Of a stretch of DNA of 64,000 nt, positions 54,560 through 64,000 are shown piece by piece. A program made the translations under genes and the position numbers. The stretch is taken from the NCBI GenBank assembly GCA_025548565.1, contig JAJLPB010000001.1:434001-498000 (forward strand), in the 5' to 3' direction. The notes under the pieces are model-generated. The model was given only the letters and a program-made list of their open reading frames with translations. It searched no databases and was not told the origin of the DNA. Each line of letters starts with the position of its first letter. Within the stretch, counting starts at the first letter, position 1. The stretch is from Rugamonas sp. A1-17. GTDB lineage: Bacteria; Pseudomonadota; Gammaproteobacteria; Burkholderiales; Burkholderiaceae_D.

Positions 54560-57500
54560 TTAAGCCACTTCGTTGCGGGCCTTGATGTCGTGCAGCGGCT
54601 CGATGGCGTCGTGCAGCGCGGCTTCCTCCTCGTGGGCGCGGCCCTTGAAGAAACGCACGCAGCGTTTGCCCAGGCTGTCCAGGTAGGTGTAGGCCACCGG
54701 CACCACCACCAAGGTCAGCAGGGTGGAGGTGATCACGCCGCCGATCACCGCGCGGCCCATCGGCGCCTGCGTCTCGCCGCCGTCGCCCATGCCGATCGCC
54801 ATCGGCAGCATGCCGAACACCATCGCCAGCGTGGTCATCACGATAGGCCGCAGCCGCACCTGGCCGGCCGACATGATGGCTTCGCGCTGGCCCATGCCGC
54901 CCTGCTGCGCGTGGTTGGTGAAGTCCACCAGCAGGATCGCGTTCTTGGTCACCAGGCCCATCAGCATGATGAAGCCGATCACCGAGAAGATGTTCAAGGT
55001 GCTGCCGGTGATCAGCAGCGCCACCAGCACGCCGATCAGCGACAGCGGCAGCGACATCATGATCGCCACCGGCTGCAGGAAGCTGCCGAACTGCGAGGCC
55101 AGCACCAGGTAGATGAAGATCACCGCGATGCCCAGCGCGATGATGGCCGAGGACATGCTTTCCTCCATGTCCTGCGCATTGCCGCCGACGTCGAAGCGCA
55201 CGCCGGCCGGCAGCTCGATTTCCTTCATGGCCTTCTTGACGTCGCTGTCGACGTCGCCGCCGGGACGGCCCTCGACCGACGCGTACACCGCCACCCGGCG
55301 CTGCAGCGCCTGGCGCTTGAGCACCTGCGGGCTGAACGAGGGCACGAAGTCCACCACCTGGCGCAGCGGCACCATCACCGGACGGCCGTCCGGGCCCAGC
55401 TTGCTCGAGGCCAGCGACAGGTCGGCCAGGTCGGCGATCTTCTGCCGGCCCGACTTGGGCAGCTGCACGTTGACGTCGTAGTTCTGGCCATCGTCGGCCA
55501 GGAAGTGGCTGGTGGTGTCGCCCGCCACGAAAGGCCGCAACGCGCTGCCGATCTGCTGCACCGACAGGCCCAGGTCGCTGGCCAGCTCGTTGTTGATCTT
55601 GACCGTGGTGGACGGGTTGGCGCCTTCCTGGCTGTACTCCAGGTCGGCCACGCCTTTAATCTTGCGCATCTTGTCCATCAGATGGTGGGCCACCGTGTCG
55701 AGCTTGCCTTCGTCGGTGCCGAGGATGGCGATGAAGATCGGCTTCCAGCCCACCGACATGGTGATGCCGGCGATCTTGCTCAGGCGCGCGCGCACCACGC
55801 CCTCCAGCTCCTTCTGCGAGCGGCGCTTGAAGGTCTTGCGGTCCTGCAGCTTCATGTCGATCTGGGCGTTGTTGCGGCCTTCCTGCGTGCCCACCACCGA
55901 GATCACGCTGGCGATTTCAGGGAAGGCCTTGAGCGCCTCCTCGACCTGGTGCACCTTGTTGTCGGTGTACTCCAGGCTGGAGCCGACCGGCGTCTTCAGG
56001 TGCAGGTTGATCCAGCCGTTGTCCTGGTCGGGGAACATCTCGCCGCCGATCATCGGCACCAGCATCAGGCTGGCGACGAACAGCGCGGCGGCCGAGGCCA
56101 GCGTCAGCTTGCGCCAGCGCAGCGCCAGGCCCAGCACCTTGCCGTACACCACGTGCAGCTTCTCGACGCCGCCCTCCAGCCAGTGCATGAAGCGGCCCAG
56201 CCACGGCACGTACTTGAAGCGGTCCTTGACCGGGTCCGGCCACACCGACGACAGCATCGGGTCGAGCGTGAAACTGACGAACAGCGACACCAGCACGGCC
56301 ACCGCGACGGTGATGCCGAACTGCAGGAAGAAGCGGCCGATGATGCCCTGCATGAAGGCTACCGGGATGAACACGGCGACGATGGCGAAGGTGGTGGCCA
56401 TCACGGCCAGGCCGATTTCATTGGTGCCGTCCTCGGCCGCGCGGCGGTGGTTCTTGCCCATGCCCAGGTGGCGCACGATGTTCTCGCGCACCACGATGGC
56501 GTCGTCGATCAGCAGGCCGATGCACAGGGACAGCGCCATCAAGGTCAGGAAGTTCAGCGTGAAGCCGAAGAACTTCATCGCGATGAAGCTGGCCATCACC
56601 GAGATCGGCAGCGTCAGGCCGGTGATGATGGTCGAGCGCCACGAGTGCAGGAAGAAGAACACGATGATCATCGTCAGCACCGCGCCTTCGATGATGGTTT
56701 CCTTCACGTTGTCGAGCTGGCTTTGCACCTTCAGCGATTCATCGTTCAGCACGGTCAGCTTGATGTCGGCCGGCAGCGTCTTCTGCAGGTCGGCCGCGAC
56801 CTTCTGGATGCGCTTGCCCACTTCGACCACGTTGGCGTCCTGCACCTTGGTGATGTCGAGCGTGATGGCGCGCTGGCCGTTCAGGCGCGACACCGACAGT
56901 TCTTCCTGCGCGCCGTCGATCACGGTGGCGACCTGTTCCAGGAACACCGGGCCGTTGGCGCGGCGCGCCACGATGATCTTGTTGAAGTCGCGAGCATCCT
57001 TCATCTTGCCCTCGACCCGCACCAGCTGCTCGTTGCCGGCGTAGCTGATGGAGCCGGCCGGCAGGTTGGTGTTGGTGGCCTGGATGGCGGCGATCACCTC
57101 GTCGACGCCGATGGCTTGCGCGTTGAGGTCGCTGGGGCGCAGGCTGATCAGGATCTGGCGCGAGGCCGTGCCGTTCAGGCGCACCTGGCCGACGCCGGCC
57201 ACGCCCTGGAAGCGCTTGCCGATCAGCTGGTCGGCCATGGTCGACAGGTCGCGCAGCGTATGGTCGGTGGCGGTCAGGCCGATCTGCGCGATGGGGCGGC
57301 TGTTCTCGCCCTCGAAGCGGACGATGAACGGATCCTTGGCCTCCCTCGGGAAGCGCGGGCGCACCTGGGCCACCTTGTCGCGCAGGTCCTGCATGGCCTT
57401 GTCCATGTTGGTGGACAGTTCGAAATCGATGTAGACGCCGGAGCGGCCTTCCCACGAGTTGGCGCGCAAGGTCTTGATGCCGCTGACGGTGTTGACCACG

Positions 57501-57706
57501 TCCTCGATCGGACGGGTGATGTCGTTCTCCACCGCCTCCGGCGAGGCGCCCGGATAATTCACCTCGATCATCGCGCCGGGGATGTCGACGTTGGGCATGG
57601 CCTCCAGGCCCAGCTCCCGGTAGGAGAACAGGCCCAGCACGACCAGCGCCACCATCACCATGGTGGCGAAGACCGGGTTCTGGATACTGGTTTTAGTGAT
57701 CCACAT
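54560..57706 (-). CDS. RND efflux permease, HAE1 family
   Basis: This 1048-residue transporter has the RND layout: helix 1 (VFATMVMVALVVLGLFSYRE), a first large periplasmic loop, helices 2-6 with the proton-relay motif LCIGLLIDDAIVVRENIVRH, a second loop, and the last helices (PMAIGMGDGGETQAPMGRAV). It should export hydrophobic drugs or other compounds using the proton gradient. It starts 2 nt after the adaptor stop codon. No outer-membrane factor gene is in the window, so it probably uses a TolC-type protein encoded elsewhere. Confidence 0.93.
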   Translation of the reverse strand: MWITKTSIQNPVFATMVMVALVVLGLFSYRELGLEAMPNVDIPGAMIEVNYPGASPEAVENDITRPIEDVVNTVSGIKTLRANSWEGRSGVYIDFELSTNMDKAMQDLRDKVAQVRPRFPREAKDPFIVRFEGENSRPIAQIGLTATDHTLRDLSTMADQLIGKRFQGVAGVGQVRLNGTASRQILISLRPSDLNAQAIGVDEVIAAIQATNTNLPAGSISYAGNEQLVRVEGKMKDARDFNKIIVARRANGPVFLEQVATVIDGAQEELSVSRLNGQRAITLDITKVQDANVVEVGKRIQKVAADLQKTLPADIKLTVLNDESLKVQSQLDNVKETIIEGAVLTMIIVFFFLHSWRSTIITGLTLPISVMASFIAMKFFGFTLNFLTLMALSLCIGLLIDDAIVVRENIVRHLGMGKNHRRAAEDGTNEIGLAVMATTFAIVAVFIPVAFMQGIIGRFFLQFGITVAVAVLVSLFVSFTLDPMLSSVWPDPVKDRFKYVPWLGRFMHWLEGGVEKLHVVYGKVLGLALRWRKLTLASAAALFVASLMLVPMIGGEMFPDQDNGWINLHLKTPVGSSLEYTDNKVHQVEEALKAFPEIASVISVVGTQEGRNNAQIDMKLQDRKTFKRRSQKELEGVVRARLSKIAGITMSVGWKPIFIAILGTDEGKLDTVAHHLMDKMRKIKGVADLEYSQEGANPSTTVKINNELASDLGLSVQQIGSALRPFVAGDTTSHFLADDGQNYDVNVQLPKSGRQKIADLADLSLASSKLGPDGRPVMVPLRQVVDFVPSFSPQVLKRQALQRRVAVYASVEGRPGGDVDSDVKKAMKEIELPAGVRFDVGGNAQDMEESMSSAIIALGIAVIFIYLVLASQFGSFLQPVAIMMSLPLSLIGVLVALLITGSTLNIFSVIGFIMLMGLVTKNAILLVDFTNHAQQGGMGQREAIMSAGQVRLRPIVMTTLAMVFGMLPMAIGMGDGGETQAPMGRAVIGGVITSTLLTLVVVPVAYTYLDSLGKRCVRFFKGRAHEEEAALHDAIEPLHDIKARNEVA

Positions 57707-57708
57707 GA

Positions 57709-58950
57709 TCAGCCCTTCTGCGCCAGCATGGCGGACTTAGCCGGCAGGGCCGGCGTGGCGGCACCGGCCGGCAGCTTGACCTGGCTGCCGGCCTTGACGC
57801 TGTCGAGTTTGGAGACGATGACGTTGGCGCCTTGCGCCAGGCCGTCCACCACTTCGGCGTAGCCCTCGTCCTCGTTGCGCAGGCCCAGCTTGACCGGCTG
57901 CGCGATCACCTTGCCCTGTTCGATCTTGTACACCACCTGCTGGCCCTTCTCGGTGCGCAGCGCGGTCACCGGCACGATGGGCATGACGGCGGAGCGGTCG
58001 GTGACGATGCTGCCCTTGGCGAACATGCCGGCGCGCAGCGCGCTGTCCTCGTTCTTGACCGAGATGTAGACCAGCATCGCGCGCGAGCCGGCCTCGGTGG
58101 CCGGGTTGATGCGCGCCACCTTGCCGTTGAAGGCGCGGCCCTGGAAGCCGTCGACCTTGAACTGCACGTCCTGGCCCACTTTAACGCGCGGGATCTCGGA
58201 GGCCGGCACTTGCGCCTCCAGCGTCAGCTCGGACAGGTTGACGATGCTGTAGACCGGCATGTCCGGCGCCAGCTTCTCGCCGGCCTGCACGTGGCGCTTG
58301 CTGACCACGCCGCTGATCGGCGCCTTGATCACGCCGTCATTGAGCGCGATGCGCGCGATCTCCACCATCGCGGCGGCCGACTTGACGTTGGCGCGCGCCA
58401 GGTCGACGCTGTTCTGCGTCGCATCGTAGGCGGTCTGCGCGATGAATTTCTGCTTGAGCAGGGCCAGGCTGTTGGCCTCGTTCTTGGTGGCCAGCGACAG
58501 CTTGGCTTGCGCTTCATCGAGCATGGCCTGCTGCTGTTGCAGGCGCGCGCGCAGGTCTGCCTGGTCGATGCGCGCCAGCACCTGGCCGGCCGACACCGCC
58601 ATGCCTTCCTGCACCGTGGTGGTCTCCACCACGCCCGAGACCTTGGACTTGATGGTGGCCGAACTCAGGGGCGCCAGCGAGCCGGACAAGGGCAAGCTGA
58701 CCGCCAATGATCTTGCTTCGACCGCGGCGATATCGCCGCTGGACAGTTCGAAGACTTCCTGTTTCTTTTTATCGTCTTTGGCCGCTTGCGCACTGGGCGG
58801 CGGCGCGTCCTTCTTGCCATGCATGACGGTCCAGCCGCCGCCGGCCAGGCCTATGACGATCAGCACCGCCAGCGGAGTGCGCCAGCGTTTGCCGCGCACC
58901 GTGGATTGTGGGGAGACTTGTGGGGAGACGGGCAAGGTTTCAAGTTTCAT
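57709..58950 (-). CDS. RND efflux periplasmic adaptor subunit
   Basis: This 413-residue membrane fusion protein has an N-terminal signal anchor (TPLAVLIVIGLAGGGWTVM), a first lipoyl half-motif (LSGSLAPLSSATIKSKVSGV), a coiled-coil hairpin (LRARLQQQQAMLDEAQAKLS), the second lipoyl half (GVIKAPISGVVSKRHVQAGE), and beta-barrel and membrane-proximal domains. It links the RND permease to an outer-membrane channel. It is the first gene of the operon. Confidence 0.93.
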   Translation of the reverse strand: MKLETLPVSPQVSPQSTVRGKRWRTPLAVLIVIGLAGGGWTVMHGKKDAPPPSAQAAKDDKKKQEVFELSSGDIAAVEARSLAVSLPLSGSLAPLSSATIKSKVSGVVETTTVQEGMAVSAGQVLARIDQADLRARLQQQQAMLDEAQAKLSLATKNEANSLALLKQKFIAQTAYDATQNSVDLARANVKSAAAMVEIARIALNDGVIKAPISGVVSKRHVQAGEKLAPDMPVYSIVNLSELTLEAQVPASEIPRVKVGQDVQFKVDGFQGRAFNGKVARINPATEAGSRAMLVYISVKNEDSALRAGMFAKGSIVTDRSAVMPIVPVTALRTEKGQQVVYKIEQGKVIAQPVKLGLRNEDEGYAEVVDGLAQGANVIVSKLDSVKAGSQVKLPAGAATPALPAKSAMLAQKG

Positions 58951-59162
58951 ATCGTTCTTCTGTCAAAAGGTCGCCACGGCGGATAGTGCCACTGTAGGAA
59001 TTTTCAAGGCCGGCCGCCAGTCCGATGCGACGGGTGGCGCAAAAATGCGGATGAACTGCAAAAACGCGGGATCGAGCGCGTTTGACCAAACTCAATGGTC
59101 AATTCCCCGAAGCGGCAAGAATGAAAAACTGGCCTGAGAGGGCGATATGCCGAGAGGGCCAC

Positions 59163-60902
59163 GTGGCTACACCAGACAACAACACCGACGCGGACTTGCT
59201 CGCGATGTACCGCCAGACCAGCGACGCGCTGCTGCTGTTGCAGGATGGCGTCATCAGCGGCTGCAACCCGGCCGCGCTGGCGCTGTTCGATGGCGGCCAG
59301 CCGGACCACCTGCAGGGACTGGGGCTGGTCGATTTGTCACCATTGCAGCAGGCCGAGGGTGTGCTGTCGGCGCAGGCGCTGGCCGATCTGCTGGCCGATG
59401 CCGAGCGCGACGGCAACCGCCAGTTCGAATGGTGCTGCGTGGGCTGCGGCGGGCGCCAGTTCTGGGCCGAGGTGCTGCTGACGGCCATCGGCCCGCGGCG
59501 GCTGTGCGCGGCGATCCGCGACATCTCCGAGCGCAAGCAGGACCAGCTGGTGCTGCACCTGGCACTGCTGACCGACATCGCCGACCGCCGCCGCTCCGAG
59601 GAGCACACCCGCCACCTGGCCGAGCACGACTTCCTGACCGACCTGCCGAACCGCGTGCTGCTGCTCGACCGCCTGAGCCTGGCGCTGGCGGCGGCGCGCC
59701 GCAAGCGCGGCCGGCTGGCCATCCTGTTCCTCGACCTCGACCGCTTCAAGAACATCAACGACGCGCTGGGCCACCACGTCGGCGACCAGCTGCTGCGCGA
59801 GGTGGCGGCGCGGCTGGTGCGCTGCGTGCGCAGCGTCGACACCGTCAGCCGCCAGGGCGGCGACGAGTTCGTCATCATGCTGGCCGAGATCGGCGCCATC
59901 GACCAGGTGGCGCACGTGGCCGAGACCGTGCTCAACGCCATCGGCCAGGAGTTCGTGCTGGAGCCGCACCGGCTGCACGTGAGCACCTCGATCGGCATCA
60001 GCATCTATCCGGACGACGGCGCCGACATCGACACCCTGGTCCGCAACGCCGACCTGGCCATGTACCACGCCAAGGAAAACGGACGCAACGGTTTCCAGTT
60101 CTTCAGTCCGGCGATGAACGCGCAGATCGTCGAGCGGGTGGCGTTCGAGAACGATTTGCGGCGCGCGCTGCGCGAGCAGCAGTTCGTGCTGGAGTACGAG
60201 GCCCAGGTCGACATCGCCAGCGCGCGGCCGATGGCGGCCGAGGCGCTGCTGCGCTGGCGCCATCCTTCGCTGGGCCTGCTGCGGCCGGAGCGCTTCATGG
60301 CGGTGGCCGAGGAGTGCGGCCTGATGGTGCCGATCGGCCAGTGGGTGCTGGAGCAGGCCTGCCGCGAGGCGCGCCGCTGGCAGCAGGCCGGCCATCCGCT
60401 GACGGTGGCGGTCAACCTGTCGCCGACGCAGTTCCTGCAACGTAACCTGGCCGACCGCGTGGCGGCCGCGCTGGCCGCTTCCGGGCTGGCGCCGGAGCTG
60501 CTGGAGCTGGAGCTGACCGAGGCGGTCATCATGAAGCACGTGGCGGCCGCGCCGGCCACGCTGCGCGCGCTGCGGGCGCTGGGCGTGCGGCTGGCGATCG
60601 ACGACTTCGGCACCGGCTACACGCGCGTGGGCCACCTGCGCGAGTACCCGTTCGACAAGCTCAAGATCGACCGCACCTTCATCCGCGACATCGGCGGCGA
60701 CGGCGCGGCGCCGCCGATGGCGGTGGTGGCCATGATCGCGATGGCGCGCAGCCTGGGCCTGACGGTGCTGGCGGAAGGGGTGGAGACCGAGGCGCAGCTA
60801 AGCTTCCTGACGCAGCACGGCTGCGACCAGTTCCAGGGCCATTACGTGGCGCAGCACGGCATGCTGGATGGCCTGGATGGCTTGCTGGACGGCGGCGCCT
60901 GA
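59163..60902 (+). CDS. PAS-GGDEF-EAL signalling protein
   Basis: This 579-residue cytoplasmic protein carries an N-terminal PAS domain (residues about 15-125), a GGDEF domain with intact SRQGGDEFVIMLAE, and an EAL domain with AAEALLRWRHPS, LELTEAVIMKH and IDDFGTGYTRVGHLREYPFD. Both cyclic di-GMP synthesis and hydrolysis sites look complete; which activity prevails is unknown. The start is uncertain: GTG 59163 has GAGAGGG upstream, while ATG 59121 would add 14 residues. It is divergent from the RND operon. Confidence 0.92.
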   Translation: MATPDNNTDADLLAMYRQTSDALLLLQDGVISGCNPAALALFDGGQPDHLQGLGLVDLSPLQQAEGVLSAQALADLLADAERDGNRQFEWCCVGCGGRQFWAEVLLTAIGPRRLCAAIRDISERKQDQLVLHLALLTDIADRRRSEEHTRHLAEHDFLTDLPNRVLLLDRLSLALAAARRKRGRLAILFLDLDRFKNINDALGHHVGDQLLREVAARLVRCVRSVDTVSRQGGDEFVIMLAEIGAIDQVAHVAETVLNAIGQEFVLEPHRLHVSTSIGISIYPDDGADIDTLVRNADLAMYHAKENGRNGFQFFSPAMNAQIVERVAFENDLRRALREQQFVLEYEAQVDIASARPMAAEALLRWRHPSLGLLRPERFMAVAEECGLMVPIGQWVLEQACREARRWQQAGHPLTVAVNLSPTQFLQRNLADRVAAALAASGLAPELLELELTEAVIMKHVAAAPATLRALRALGVRLAIDDFGTGYTRVGHLREYPFDKLKIDRTFIRDIGGDGAAPPMAVVAMIAMARSLGLTVLAEGVETEAQLSFLTQHGCDQFQGHYVAQHGMLDGLDGLLDGGA

Positions 60903-60942
60903 GTCATTCCCTCCATACTGAATTGACAGATGCGGAACGCCG

Positions 60943-61938
60943 TCAGAGCGCTTCGGACGCGCGCTCGCCGTACAGGCGCAGCCGCACCAGCACCTGGCCG
61001 TGGTCGGACGCTTCCGGCATGTCCTGCAGCAGGTGGTCGTTCAGGTAGCGTACGTCCAGCACCTCGCCCACCGCGTGGCGCGAGGCCGGGTTGAATTCCT
61101 CCGACACCAGCACATGGTCGATGGTCATGCAGTGGCCGTCGTGGATGTTGGTGTAGCCGGAGCGGCGTATCGCGTCGCGCTCCAGCTGGATCTGGTTGCA
61201 GTCGAACATGCGCCCGCTCAGCTCCTCGCCCGGCAGGCAGCCCGCGCCGGCGCCCATGACGATGGCGGTGGTGACGGCGTCGGCGGTGTCGTTGAAGTCG
61301 CCCAGCACCACGCGCGGCCGGCGCGCGCCGCGTTCGAGCTGGCTGATCAGCGCGCGCAGCGCCACCGCCTCGGTGCCGCGCCGGATCAGCGAGCGCAGGT
61401 TGGCCTGCGCGTACTGCATCGGATCGGCGCAATTGTCGCCGCTGCTGTAGTCGGGGCGCTTGGATTTGAGGTGGACCACGATCACGTCGGCGATGCGGCT
61501 GTCCGGCAGCAGCACCTGGGCGTGCAGCGGCGCGCGGGCGAAGTGATCGGCGTCGCGGCTGCCGGGCGGCAGCGCCACGCCGTCGGGGAAGGCGCGGTAC
61601 TCGGCGGCCGGCGCCGCCAACGGCAGGCGCGACACCAGCGCCACCTGCGGCACCAGGCGCGCGGCGCCGGTCAGCGGATCGGGCGCGGCCTCGAAGCCGG
61701 CCAGCGTGGCCTCGCGGTAGCGGGCGCTGTGGGCCAGCACGTCGCGCAGCGCCGCCAGCGAGAAGATCTCCTGCAGGCCGATCACGTCGGCGTCCAATTG
61801 GTCCAGCTGTTGCGCGGTCCACAGGACTTTCGCTTGGTACTGGTCCGGCGTCAGCGGCTCCAGATTGTCGTACAATTTCGCCCCAGGCTGGGAAAGATTG
61901 CAAACATTGAAAGTGGCAAAGCGAATTTCCTGCTGCAT
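60943..61938 (-). CDS. Endonuclease/exonuclease/phosphatase family protein
   Basis: This 331-residue protein has the EEP fold with IRFATFNVCNLSQPG, DVIGLQEIFSLAALRDVL with the metal-binding Glu, VVLGDFNDTADA and MTIDHVLVSEEF with the catalytic Asp-His pair. No signal peptide is seen. The nucleic acid or lipid substrate is unknown. GGGAG lies 9 nt before the chosen ATG. Divergent from ybaK. Confidence 0.9.
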   Translation of the reverse strand: MQQEIRFATFNVCNLSQPGAKLYDNLEPLTPDQYQAKVLWTAQQLDQLDADVIGLQEIFSLAALRDVLAHSARYREATLAGFEAAPDPLTGAARLVPQVALVSRLPLAAPAAEYRAFPDGVALPPGSRDADHFARAPLHAQVLLPDSRIADVIVVHLKSKRPDYSSGDNCADPMQYAQANLRSLIRRGTEAVALRALISQLERGARRPRVVLGDFNDTADAVTTAIVMGAGAGCLPGEELSGRMFDCNQIQLERDAIRRSGYTNIHDGHCMTIDHVLVSEEFNPASRHAVGEVLDVRYLNDHLLQDMPEASDHGQVLVRLRLYGERASEAL

Positions 61939-61986
61939 AATAAGAAACTCCCGATCGAACATTACTTCACAAGCAGCGTATCACGC

Positions 61987-62478
61987 ATGGCTAAAAAAGA
62001 GCACATCTCCGAAACTCCCGCGACCCAAATGCTGCGCAAGCACAAGGTTGCCTTCAGCGAGCACCCCTACACCTACGAGGAGCATGGCGGCACCACGGTG
62101 TCGGCGCGCGAACTGGGCGTGGACGAACACCACGTGGTCAAGACCCTGGTCATGCAGGACGAGGCCGCTAAACCCTTGATTGTGCTGATGCACGGCGATT
62201 GCAAGGTCTCGACCAAGAACCTGGCGCGCGGCATCGGCTGCAAGTCCGTCGAACCGTGCAAGCCGGAGGTGGCCACCCGCCACAGCGGCTACCAGATTGG
62301 CGGCACCTCGCCGTTCGGCACCCGCAAGGTGCTGCCGGTGTACGTCGAGGATAGCATCCTTGCGCTGGAAACGATTTATATCAATGGCGGCCGCAGGGGT
62401 TATCTGGTTGGCATCGCGCCGCAGGTGCTGGTCGATCTGCTGCAGGCCAAGCCGGTGCACTGCGCGCTGGCCGATTAA
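61987..62478 (+). CDS. ybaK: Cys-tRNA(Pro) deacylase, YbaK/EbsC type
   Basis: This 163-residue protein removes Cys from mischarged tRNA-Pro. It has the YbaK motifs [49 protein letters not shown] (catalytic Lys region) and [19 protein letters not shown] with the conserved GTxxK-type loop. Short 5' gap to the divergent EEP gene (48 nt). plsY follows. Confidence 0.93.
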   Translation: MAKKEHISETPATQMLRKHKVAFSEHPYTYEEHGGTTVSARELGVDEHHVVKTLVMQDEAAKPLIVLMHGDCKVSTKNLARGIGCKSVEPCKPEVATRHSGYQIGGTSPFGTRKVLPVYVEDSILALETIYINGGRRGYLVGIAPQVLVDLLQAKPVHCALAD

Positions 62479-62537
62479 GCCTCGGCAGTGTATATTCAGC
62501 GGCCCCCAACGGGCGTATGACAACTTTTGAGGAAATA

Positions 62538-63167
62538 ATGAATACAGTTTGGATGACCGTCGCCGCCTATCTGATCGGCTCGATCTCGTTTGCCGTCGTC
62601 ATGAGCAAGTTGTTCGGCATCGCCGATCCCCGCACCTACGGTTCGAAAAACCCCGGCGCCACCAACGTGTTGCGTAGCGGTAACAAGGGCGCGGCCATCA
62701 TGACCCTGGTCGGCGACGGCGCCAAGGGCTGGCTGGCGGTGTGGCTGGCGATGCGCTACCAGAACCAGCTGCAGATCGGCGACGCCACCATTGCGCTGGT
62801 GGCGATCGCGGTATTCCTGGGCCATCTGTGGCCGGTATTCTTCCGTTTCGTCGGCGGCAAGGGCGTGGCGACCGCGCTGGGCGTGCTGCTGGGCCTGAAT
62901 CCATGGCTGGGCTTGGCTACGCTGGTCACCTGGCTGGCGGTGGCGTTCGCGTTCCGCTACTCGTCGCTGGCCGCGCTGGTGGCGGCGCTGTTCGCGCCGT
63001 TCTACTACGGCCTGCTGTTCGGCGTCGAGCCGCAGCTGTTCGCCGTGTTCGTCATGAGCGCGCTGTTGGCTTTCCGTCACAGCAAGAATATTTCCAACTT
63101 GCTTGCAGGCAAGGAAAGCCGCATCGGCAGCAAGAGCAAAGACGCCGTCAAAGGCAAGAAAAAGTAA
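62538..63167 (+). CDS. plsY: Glycerol-3-phosphate acyltransferase PlsY
   Basis: This 209-residue integral membrane enzyme uses acyl phosphate to acylate glycerol 3-phosphate, the first step in phospholipid synthesis. Motifs are [15 protein letters not shown] (1), [12 protein letters not shown] (2) and [20 protein letters not shown] (3). GAGG lies 5 nt before the ATG at 62538; an ATG at 62517 is less likely. The C-terminal 20 residues are Lys-rich. Confidence 0.95.
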   Translation: MNTVWMTVAAYLIGSISFAVVMSKLFGIADPRTYGSKNPGATNVLRSGNKGAAIMTLVGDGAKGWLAVWLAMRYQNQLQIGDATIALVAIAVFLGHLWPVFFRFVGGKGVATALGVLLGLNPWLGLATLVTWLAVAFAFRYSSLAALVAALFAPFYYGLLFGVEPQLFAVFVMSALLAFRHSKNISNLLAGKESRIGSKSKDAVKGKKK

Positions 63168-63245
63168 GGCCATCCCCTGTCCCGGCGCTTGATTTCGCGC
63201 CGGGCGTCGCCATATGCTGAAGATTCCGTTTAGCAAAGGCACATC

Positions 63246-63896
63246 ATGAGCACTCCCCTGAAAATCGATTTCGTCTCCGACGTTTCCTGCCCTTGGTGCG
63301 CCATCGGCCTCAAGTCGCTGGACCAGGCGCTGGCCAACATCGGCGACGAGGCGGCGGTGAGCCTGCACTTCCAGCCGTTCGAGCTGAACCCCAAGATGGC
63401 CCCCGAAGGCCAGGACATCGGCGAGCACCTGGCCGAAAAATACGGCTCGACCGCCGCCCAGCAGGAACAGGCGCGCGAGATGATACGCGCGCGCGGCGCC
63501 GAAGTCGGCTTCGATTTCGCGATGGGCAAGCGCAGCCGCATCTACAACACCTTCGACGCCCACCGCCTGCTGCACTGGGCCGAGCTGGAGGGCAAGCAGA
63601 AGGAGCTGAAGGAAGCGCTGTTCGGCGCCTACTTCACCCAGGGCGAGGATCCGAGCTCGCACGAGGTGCTGCTGCGCGTGGCCGGCGAGGTGGGGCTGGA
63701 CGCCGAAGCCGCCGCCGAGGTGCTGCGCACCAACCGCTACGCCGACGAGGTGCGCGAGCGCGAGCAGTTCTTCCAGCGCCACGGCATCAACTCGGTGCCG
63801 GCCGTGATCATCAACGAGCGCCACCTGATTTCGGGCGGGCAGCCGGCCGCCGTGTTTGAAAAGGCGCTGCGCGAGATCATGGCGCAGGCGGCCTAA
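63246..63896 (+). CDS. DsbA family oxidoreductase, FrnE type
   Basis: This 216-residue cytoplasmic thioredoxin-fold protein has the DsbA-like motif DFVSDVSCPWCAIGLKSL with CPWC, a helical insertion, and the cis-proline segment NSVPAVIINERHLISGG. The family includes FrnE and 2-hydroxychromene-2-carboxylate isomerase; the CPWC pair supports thiol redox activity. It follows plsY by 78 nt. A terminator follows. Confidence 0.92.
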   Translation: MSTPLKIDFVSDVSCPWCAIGLKSLDQALANIGDEAAVSLHFQPFELNPKMAPEGQDIGEHLAEKYGSTAAQQEQAREMIRARGAEVGFDFAMGKRSRIYNTFDAHRLLHWAELEGKQKELKEALFGAYFTQGEDPSSHEVLLRVAGEVGLDAEAAAEVLRTNRYADEVREREQFFQRHGINSVPAVIINERHLISGGQPAAVFEKALREIMAQAA

Positions 63897-63902
63897 AAAA
63901 AT

Positions 63903-63941
63903 GGACGCGGCGGGGGCAAGTGCTCCCGCCGTCCTTGTTTT
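63903..63941 (+). terminator. Terminator after the FrnE-type gene
   Basis: GGAC-GGCGGG-GC on the left pairs with GC-CCCGCC-GTCC on the right with a small bulge and an AAGT loop, followed by a T-rich run. It starts 7 nt after the stop codon. Nothing further is seen to the window end. Confidence 0.75.
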
Positions 63942-64000
63942 GCGATAAACTGATCGGGTAGCACCATAGCTCGGTCCCGCGTCATGCCGGGTGCCCAAAA

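Noticed and set aside
54590..57862. An open frame of about 1090 codons on the plus strand, antisense to the RND permease
   Set aside because: The product is His/Gln/Arg/Asp/Val-rich with no domain pattern, and the minus strand encodes a textbook RND transporter. It results from GC-rich third positions.

Overview
The window is GC-rich chromosomal DNA from a betaproteobacterium, most likely an Oxalobacteraceae member of the Massilia/Duganella/Janthinobacterium type. The order phoH-ybeY-corC-lnt-glyQ-glyS-gmhB-plsC-ygjP is typical of Burkholderiales. A PEP-CTERM protein, two small proteins I associate with this family (12514 and 54290) and AmiC-TsaE next to QueG fit the same assignment. The family-level assignment is inference from gene content, not from a phylogenetic marker.

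Layout. 1-565 is the edge of a patatin-like gene, followed by a cytochrome b561. 1285-11633 is one long minus-strand housekeeping block: rRNA maturation (phoH, ybeY), envelope lipid and LPS synthesis (lnt, plsC, gmhB), glycyl-tRNA synthetase, CorC and a YgjP-like metallopeptidase. It is interrupted at 9366-10096 by a plus-strand, apparently lower-GC toxin-immunity pair: a papain-fold deamidase-like toxin domain and an Imm35/YrhB-like immunity protein. 11783-19685 holds small regulators, an HDOD pair, an orphan histidine kinase, a ChaN-type lipoprotein, a thioredoxin-like protein and an MHS-type transporter. 19877-22352 is an MFS transporter with a LacI regulator. 22354-27737 is a 4-hydroxyproline catabolic cluster: epimerase, three-subunit D-hydroxyproline dehydrogenase, DHDPS-family deaminase, and a divergent PAS-AraC regulator. 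27751-31392 looks like a sulfite-handling module: YeiH exporter, divergent LysR regulator, SorAB sulfite dehydrogenase. 31400-33397 encodes an unusual double-domain purine nucleoside permease-type protein.

33442-44503 is mostly housekeeping: tRNA-Met, miaA, mutL, a cyclophilin, DedA, alpha-carbonic anhydrase, a mutarotase, amiC, tsaE and queG. 44546-46297 is a DUF885 protein followed by a perfect 38-bp inverted repeat. 46424-52233 is a C4-dicarboxylate-type TRAP system with its two-component regulator, with dctP and dctQM on opposite strands. 52816-54469 holds ogt, xerD and a small charged protein. 54560-58950 is an RND efflux pump (permease plus adaptor). The end carries a GGDEF/EAL protein, an exonuclease-endonuclease-phosphatase protein, ybaK, plsY and a FrnE-type DsbA protein.

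The GC bias creates many very long antisense open frames (up to about 1090 codons). I treated these as shadows. No rRNA, CRISPR array, prophage or complete insertion sequence was seen. Three copies of a REP-like palindromic pair lie between genes.
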